64,000 nucleotides of DNA, taken from Owenia fusiformis (taxonomy: Eukaryota; Annelida; Polychaeta; Sabellida; Oweniidae). Under the pieces are notes generated by a model. That model was not told where the DNA came from. It made no database searches and worked only from the letters and a program-made list of their open reading frames with translations. Location of the stretch: NCBI GenBank assembly GCA_903813345.2, contig CAIIXF020000004.1:28829985-28893984 (forward strand), written 5' to 3'. The translations under genes were made by a program, and so were the position numbers. Shown here one piece after another: positions 58,498 to 64,000 of the stretch (positions are counted from its first letter, which is position 1; each line of letters opens with the position of its first letter).

Positions 58498-59713
58498 CCA
58501 TGTCAAGCTGCGCGCCTACTTAGGCGCGCAGTTTGTTTCAATCACAAACTGCGTGCCTAAGAACATTGCATCATTTAAGTTGGAGTCTGTATTTTGAAAC
58601 GTAATTTAAAGACATTTAACCTGCATTGTTTTCTTGTTCAATGCGTTCATTCTGTGGCGAATATACGAATCTTGCAAATACTAGCAAAAACTATGTGCAA
58701 ATGAATGTAAGTTTTAAAACATAAGCAGATTAATGGCATTTTCGTCACTGATTTAACGGGAATGTATATACGTAAATCGATCTAGCACTTTAAACATAAA
58801 TGACAAATACTTTAGACTCGTTTTATATTTAATTCCTTACACATGTATCATGTATAATTCAAAATATTTCGAGATAAAACAGATAATCAGATTAAAAAGA
58901 AATAAATCACAAACTGCGCGCCTATTTTAGCCAGAAATTACAAACTGTGCGCATACACTATTAAAACTACATATTATCATTGGAATTTCTACAGAGGCAC
59001 GTGTAGGTGTTTTTCATGTAGCTTTGGAAATTTTGCTTTATCGTCAGATTTTATGAGATTTTCATATTGAAAGTCAAAATGTATAATAGAAGTGACAATA
59101 AAGTTGGGAACGAAATTTTTTTTTATTTTCAGATCACCATCTTGGTGGATGGACTCTCATAGTGTTTCAATTATGGGGTTTTACTATTAGACACATATGT
59201 GCCTTGTATGGCGCTTATGTTTTCTAATAATACAAAACAAACTTGGTTAGGCAAGCAGTTTGGGAAATACATGTGATAGGCGCGCAGTTTGACAAGAAAA
59301 TGTTTAAATCACGTTTATGGCGTATTATCGTTTTGAACACAAACTTTGCTGATTTAATCAGATGGAGGGATCCTATATATTCTAGCATACACAGACACAA
59401 TGGCTGATTGAACGGCAAATGACGATAAAAAGACATAGATATAACTTTACACTGTACATTTTGAACACAGAAGTTACTTAAGACCCTTATATTGAGATAA
59501 CTAGGTTTACATCGGGAAAAACATTGAGTACTTTGAGTAAATTAAGTTCATCTTCACAGAATGGTACTATCTTTAGAACGAGACTAACCTTGTATTTTTC
59601 TTATTTTGGCTCTTTTTTGGAGTCGTGTCTTCCCCGTCTCACATTTTGAAGTATGTGCGCAGTTTGTCAGAGTTTCAAACTGCGTGCCTTGTAGGCACGC
59701 TGCTTGACATGAG
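58498..59713. mobile_element. 1.2-kb TIR element with palindromic sub-ends
   Basis: The left end CCATGTCAAGCTGCGCGCCT then ACTTAGGCGCGCAGTTTG, and the right end CAAACTGCGTGCCTTGTAGG then CACGCTGCTTGACATG, are inverted copies. Each end itself folds (GCGCGCC...GGCGCGC). The motif GCGCGCAGTTTG occurs again inside at 59280 and, inverted, at 58908. No transposase frame. Confidence 0.78.
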
Positions 59714-60045
59714 CATCGTGTGTTTGTTATGATTTCCACACTAACGAACTTTACGGACACGTTACAACAACGTTCTTTTTATACCATCAATAGATGTCTC
59801 ATGTTACGTTGCCTCGATGTGTAAAGAACGAAAATGTGCAACGTCTTCTAGGAACTTATATGCTACTTATGAGCAACGTCGACGTCACTGTTTGCTGGAT
59901 CGATTATTCTAAAAAGTGCTCTGTCTCGTATAGGGTAAAAATATCGAACAGCAGCGCACTCGATAGGCTAAGTCTGTCAAGTCAATTCGCTACTATATAT
60001 CGGGCGAAATGCGGAACTCTGAAAGTTGGTAACCCTGCTAGGAAC

Positions 60046-60092
60046 GTTAGGTACCCGGTCGACCGGGTACCCGGTTACCCGGTCGCCCGGTT
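60046..60092. repeat. ACCCGGTCGACCGGGT palindrome cluster
   Basis: TACCCGGTCGACCGGGTACC is a perfect palindrome, followed by further CCGGTTACCCGGTC units. GC-rich in an AT-rich surround. Confidence 0.85.
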
Positions 60093-60593
60093 TTTTTACA
60101 CAAACCCTCAAAAAGGAAATCGTATTTTCTCATTTTAACCATATGAAAAGTTTCTCTTGCACTATGCCAGTAGCAAATGCAATTGAATTTTAGTGAGGGC
60201 TCTTAGAAGATGCTTTGGAATGGTCTGTCTTGAATTTTCCTCGAACACTTGAGTTAAGGTTTTTATGATGTGATTGTCATTTGAGATGTTGTAGTCAATA
60301 ATGCAATTGTCACACATACTGTATAATGCAAACAAGGGGAAAATGCAAATTTTTACATAAGCACAGCACAAAGGGATCCCCCTCTTCACATCACATAAAT
60401 AGAGGATGTTCTTTTTATTCCATAGTTAAAGTCATCATCAGAATCGTCCCAAATTAAGTTATTTATTTCGAATTTTCCAACCGATCCGGCGATGTTGACA
60501 CTTAGCCTCGTTTTGAGTCTGAAGTAGCAAAAATTCATAAACCATCGCATACGGTGCCGTATACCATGGCTAAAAAACCGTATGCCATGGTTA

Positions 60594-60724
60594 AGTGAAA
60601 ATTTGTCAAAAATATCATATTTTATTCCATAGTTAGCATGATATTTATAGGATAACATGTGAAAATAAAAACGGTATTTTTGTAATCAGTGGTAAAAATA
60701 TGATATTTTTGACAAATTTTCACT
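60594..60724. repeat. Perfect 30-bp inverted repeat with 69-bp loop
   Basis: Starts AGTGAAAATTTGTCAAAAAT at 60594; its exact inverse ends at 60724. The preceding bases have CCATGGCTAAAAAACCG and GCCATGGTTAAG. Confidence 0.9.
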
Positions 60725-61237
60725 CAAATATGACATCAATTTGACTGAATTCTGACTTTTTAATGAGGTAAATCAAGTTTATTTCTACTCACATCTAGTC
60801 TATTAAGTTAAATAAGTTTAACTTCTCTATCACATGTTTCAAAATCAGGGCACGAGGCATGATAAAGTATTGCTTCACAAAACAATTACTGAAACGTAAC
60901 ATTCAGATCATTTCTCCACTGAAACTATCCGTGTCCGTACCAATATATCCTATTTCATGTTAAGTTTGCTTTAATTTTTTTAAAGAAAAACAGAAATCTA
61001 CATTTCTTTCCTTGCTTCTAAGTTTCAAGTGATTTCACTCGATTCTCCCGATCTACATGTACTTCTCCATCATGTTCTTCCAATTTCACGTTTCACGTCA
61101 TGGCGGAGAAAACATTATTTTTCTCGATACTTCAAACATATTTGAGGCTATAATAATGGCAAACTTTAGAGAAATTACTAAAACAAATTCACTAGTTTTG
61201 CTACTGTTCGGAATATTGTTCGGTATTTTGCGGAATT

Positions 61238-62213
61238 TTTAGAGCGTCATAGCCGATTCCTGAATCCCTATCGTTTTGGGTCATAGCAACCATATTATAC
61301 TTATGGCAAGAGGTCTTGTCTGTAGAGGGTCATAGCCGATTTCTTAATCCCTATCGTTTTGGGTCATAGCAACCATATTATACTTATGGCAAGAGGTCTT
61401 GTCTGTAGAGCGTCATAACCGATTCCTTAATCCCTATCGTTTTGGGTCATAGCAACCATATTATACTTATGGCAAGAGGTCTTGTCTGTAGAGCGTCATA
61501 GCCGATTCCTTAATCCCTATCGTTTTGGGTCATAGCAACCATATTATACTTATTGCAAGAGGTCTTGTCTGTAGAGCGTCATAACCGATTCCTTAATCCC
61601 TATCGTTTTGGGTTGTAGCAACCATATTATACTTATGGCAAGAGGTCTTGTCTGTAGAGCGTCATAGCCGATTTCTTAATCCCTATCGTTTTGGGTTGTA
61701 GCAACCATATTATACTTATGGCAAGAGGTCTTGTCTGTAGAGCGTCATAACCGATTTCTTAATCCCTATCGTTTTGGGTCATAGCAACCATATTATACTT
61801 ATGGCAAGAGGTCTTGTCTGTAGAGCTTCAAAACCGATTCCTTAATCCCTATCGTTTTGGGTCATAGCAACCATATTATACTTATGGCAAGAGGTCTTGT
61901 CTGTATAGCGTCATAGCCGATTCCTTAATCCCTATCGTTTTGGGTCATAGCAACCATATTATACTTATGGCAAGAGGTCTTGTCTGTAGAGCGTCATAGG
62001 CGATTTCTTAATCCCTATCGTTTTGGGTCTTAGCAACCATATTATACTTATTGCAAGAGGTCTTTTCTGTAGAGCTTCATAACCGTTTCCTTAATCCCTA
62101 TCGTGTTGGGTCATAGCAACCATATTACACTTATTGCAAGAGGTCTTTTCTGTAGAGCTTCATAACCGATTCCTTAATCCCTATCGTGTTGGGTCATAGC
62201 AACCATATTATAC
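61238..62213 (-). repeat. 83-bp tandem array of the fibrinogen gene's 3' coding end
   Basis: Twelve copies (the leftmost partial) precede the gene; with the gene's own end there are 13. TGTAGAG anchors fall every 83 bp from 61321 to 62235. On the minus strand each unit carries ESAMKLYRQDLLP and its stop, then GTATAATATGGTTGC. Copies are very uniform, so the array is young or homogenised. Confidence 0.95.
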
Positions 62214-62884
62214 TTATGGCAAGAGGTCTTGTCTGTAGAGCTTCATAGCCGATTCCTCAAATGAGTAGAGATAATTATCTGGATTCCCTATCGTCTCAGG
62301 CCATCGCAACCATGTGATACAAGTTGCGACCAATGGGCACGCAGACCCCTGATTGTAAAGGCCAAACAGATTTGCCGAGTGGCATCCTTTATACCAAAAT
62401 GCCCCTTTGAATACTTGTGCACAGTTTGCACCGTAATTGTCTTGATCATTATCTTTTGTGGTGAACTTCATGCCATTGTGATCACTCAGGGAATCTCCGG
62501 CAGTGCCACTATATCCACCAATATTAATACGATAGCCATCACTCGCATCAGCCACTTGGAAGGTTGTATACTCGGCATAAGCTTCAGTACTTTCCTGTGG
62601 CCACATCTTTAAATCAACACGCAGGGTGTATCCACCTTGATTCAAAACACTCACCAGATTATCAAGTCCAAGAAAATATTCGCCATTTCGATCACCAAAA
62701 CCTGACTGGTATTCAGTATATGTTCTGAAGAAGTCTTCACTCCCGTCAAAACGCCTTGAGAGATACAGCCAACCGCCATCGCAGTAAGCTTCAAATGTTT
62801 TTCCATCAGTTGTAAGGATTGTTGTGTTCCCTGTATAGCTTGAGTAATTACTGCAGTCCTTTTGTAGCTGCAAGGGTAATGCCG
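62214..62884 (-). CDS. Fibrinogen-related gene exon 2 (fibrinogen domain)
   Basis: Acceptor TTTTAG, then ALPLQLQKDCSNY; stop after KLYRQDLLP. Complete fibrinogen C-terminal domain of about 215 residues. Confidence 0.92.
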
Positions 62885-63548
62885 CTAAAATGATAGATTA
62901 TGAACCAGATTCATTAAAAGGAAAAAATGAATTAAGACATTAAATCGACTAGTGATGAATGATATAACAACATATAGTAGTCCAAGAAATATGGAAACTT
63001 ATTCACTAATCTTAATTTCAAAGATATTATCTCATTCAAATAATATTGCCCGAATCCAATGATATTACCCCCTTCCTTCAGTACCAGTTCTTTCCCATAA
63101 TATCAACACTTTCTTTGAATATTCCAAATCCCGAATAACATTAATTTCTCATGAGTTCACCTATTTTTTTCTCCGTATACAATACCCATTTCTCATCAAT
63201 TACGATGTTCTGATCAGATGTATAGGCGGGCTGTGTGGAAAGAAGTTCACAAGTTGCATTCTCAGTATTGAAATTCACGGCGACACACTTTGGCCGAGTT
63301 TGTTCTTGGCAACTCGAGAAACATTGGTGAGTAGCAAGTGTCATATCAAATCGTGCCCTATTCATCACTGATGTTTTGATTCTTGATTTTGGTGATCTGT
63401 AGAGTTTACCGATGTTTGGGTAGTGAAAGTGTTGCGTAAAGTAAACTCCATTGTTGTTCGAATTACATGTTCCTTCTGAAAATTGAAGTTTATTGTGGAA
63501 AACTATTATCCATGCAGTTAAAGAAATTACTATATCTAGCATCTTCAT
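62214..63548 (-). CDS. Secreted PAN-like plus fibrinogen-related protein, two exons
   Basis: Exon 1 (63161-63548) and exon 2 (62214-62884) give about 352 residues. Residues 1-26 form a signal peptide (VISLTAWIIVF core). Residues 27-129 are a PAN/apple-like module with Cys in CFSSCQEQTRPKC, FNTENATCELL and WVLYTE. Exon 2 gives a fibrinogen C-terminal domain with DGGWLYLSRRFDGSEDFF, YSGTAGDSLSDHNG, KDNDQDNY with CAQ (calcium loop and disulfide) and FWYKGCHSANLFG. Such proteins are extracellular lectins or adhesion molecules, often immune in invertebrates. Single-copy here. The 3' end merges with an 83-bp array of its own last codons. Confidence 0.92.
63161..63548 (-). CDS. Fibrinogen-related gene exon 1 (signal peptide, PAN-like)
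   Basis: Starts ATG at 63548 and ends at a GTGAAC donor, phase 1 (G + CG of exon 2 makes Ala). The frame runs a few codons into the intron before stopping. Confidence 0.85.
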
Positions 63549-64000
63549 TGTTTAACACACAATGCCTTAATGCTCAACCCATCTGTTTGTTTGAAATTCT
63601 TGTTGCGTCGAATATGTGAAAACATTGAGGCATAATGAATACTTTAACGACTGTACTCATATCCCGGGACTCATATCTGCTTTTGGAATAAATATTTTAT
63701 TGAAACTAAGGGATACAGAGGGATGAAATCATTATTGTGTATAATGGAATTGTCTTTCAAAAGATTGAATAGATCGTATTTATAAATTATAAAAAAGCAA
63801 ATATGAATGCACATATATTATTGATAAAATTGGTTTGTGGGATCAATATCACACAGACAAATTAATTATTTTTATTCAAGCTCATTTAGTGTTGAAAGTA
63901 TACGGGTTGCTAAAATAAATAAAATATATTAGCTTGTTATGTAAATCAGCCAATACCCCGTGTTTATTCAGGGAGAAAATTCATACTGAACCGACTATAG
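63549..64000. promoter_or_regulatory. 5' flank of the fibrinogen-related gene
   Basis: AT-rich, likely promoter and 5' UTR; no definite element or repeat identified. Confidence 0.35.

Overview
The window is eukaryotic DNA from an animal: AT-rich, with GT-AG introns, phase-consistent short exons and very many tandem and inverted repeats. The gene content (an ABCC5-type transporter, a class A GPCR, a cGAS/Mab-21-like nucleotidyltransferase, a PAN plus fibrinogen secreted protein) and the style of the repeats suggest a marine invertebrate such as a mollusc, brachiopod, hemichordate or cephalochordate. I cannot name the species.

About 46 kb is one gene on the minus strand. It is an ABCC5/MRP5-like transporter starting at 46311 and running off the left edge. 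I could place 28 coding exons whose phases all join. They cover an acidic N-terminus, the first membrane domain, NBD1, a linker with a 15-bp microexon, the second membrane domain, and NBD2 as far as its Walker A motif. Only the rest of NBD2 is missing.

Three other units lie inside its introns: a single-exon class A GPCR on the same strand (7270-8280), a single-exon cGAS-like/Mab-21 gene on the opposite strand (16091-17785), and a frameshifted reverse-transcriptase element (about 39640-42112). A 16-kb repeat-rich intergenic stretch separates the transporter from a two-exon PAN plus fibrinogen-related gene on the minus strand (62214-63548).

The most striking signal is a repeated architecture. 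Many tandem arrays are made from the edge of an exon together with its splice site or stop codon. In the transporter this is seen at the donors of exons 2, 17, 20 and 27 and at the acceptors of exons 18, 22 and 26, with a partial copy at exon 24. The 3' coding end of the GPCR (decayed copies) and the 3' coding end of the fibrinogen gene (13 copies, exact 83-bp spacing) show the same thing. So the arrays multiply candidate splice sites or terminal coding sequence in three separate genes.

The remaining introns and intergenic DNA hold small DNA transposon-like elements: TIR and foldback elements, elements ending in TGTCACCACC or TGTCCCCACC with satellites inside, and a short element with a clear target-site duplication. 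Several dispersed repeat families and ordinary minisatellites are also present. I saw no tRNA, rRNA or CRISPR.
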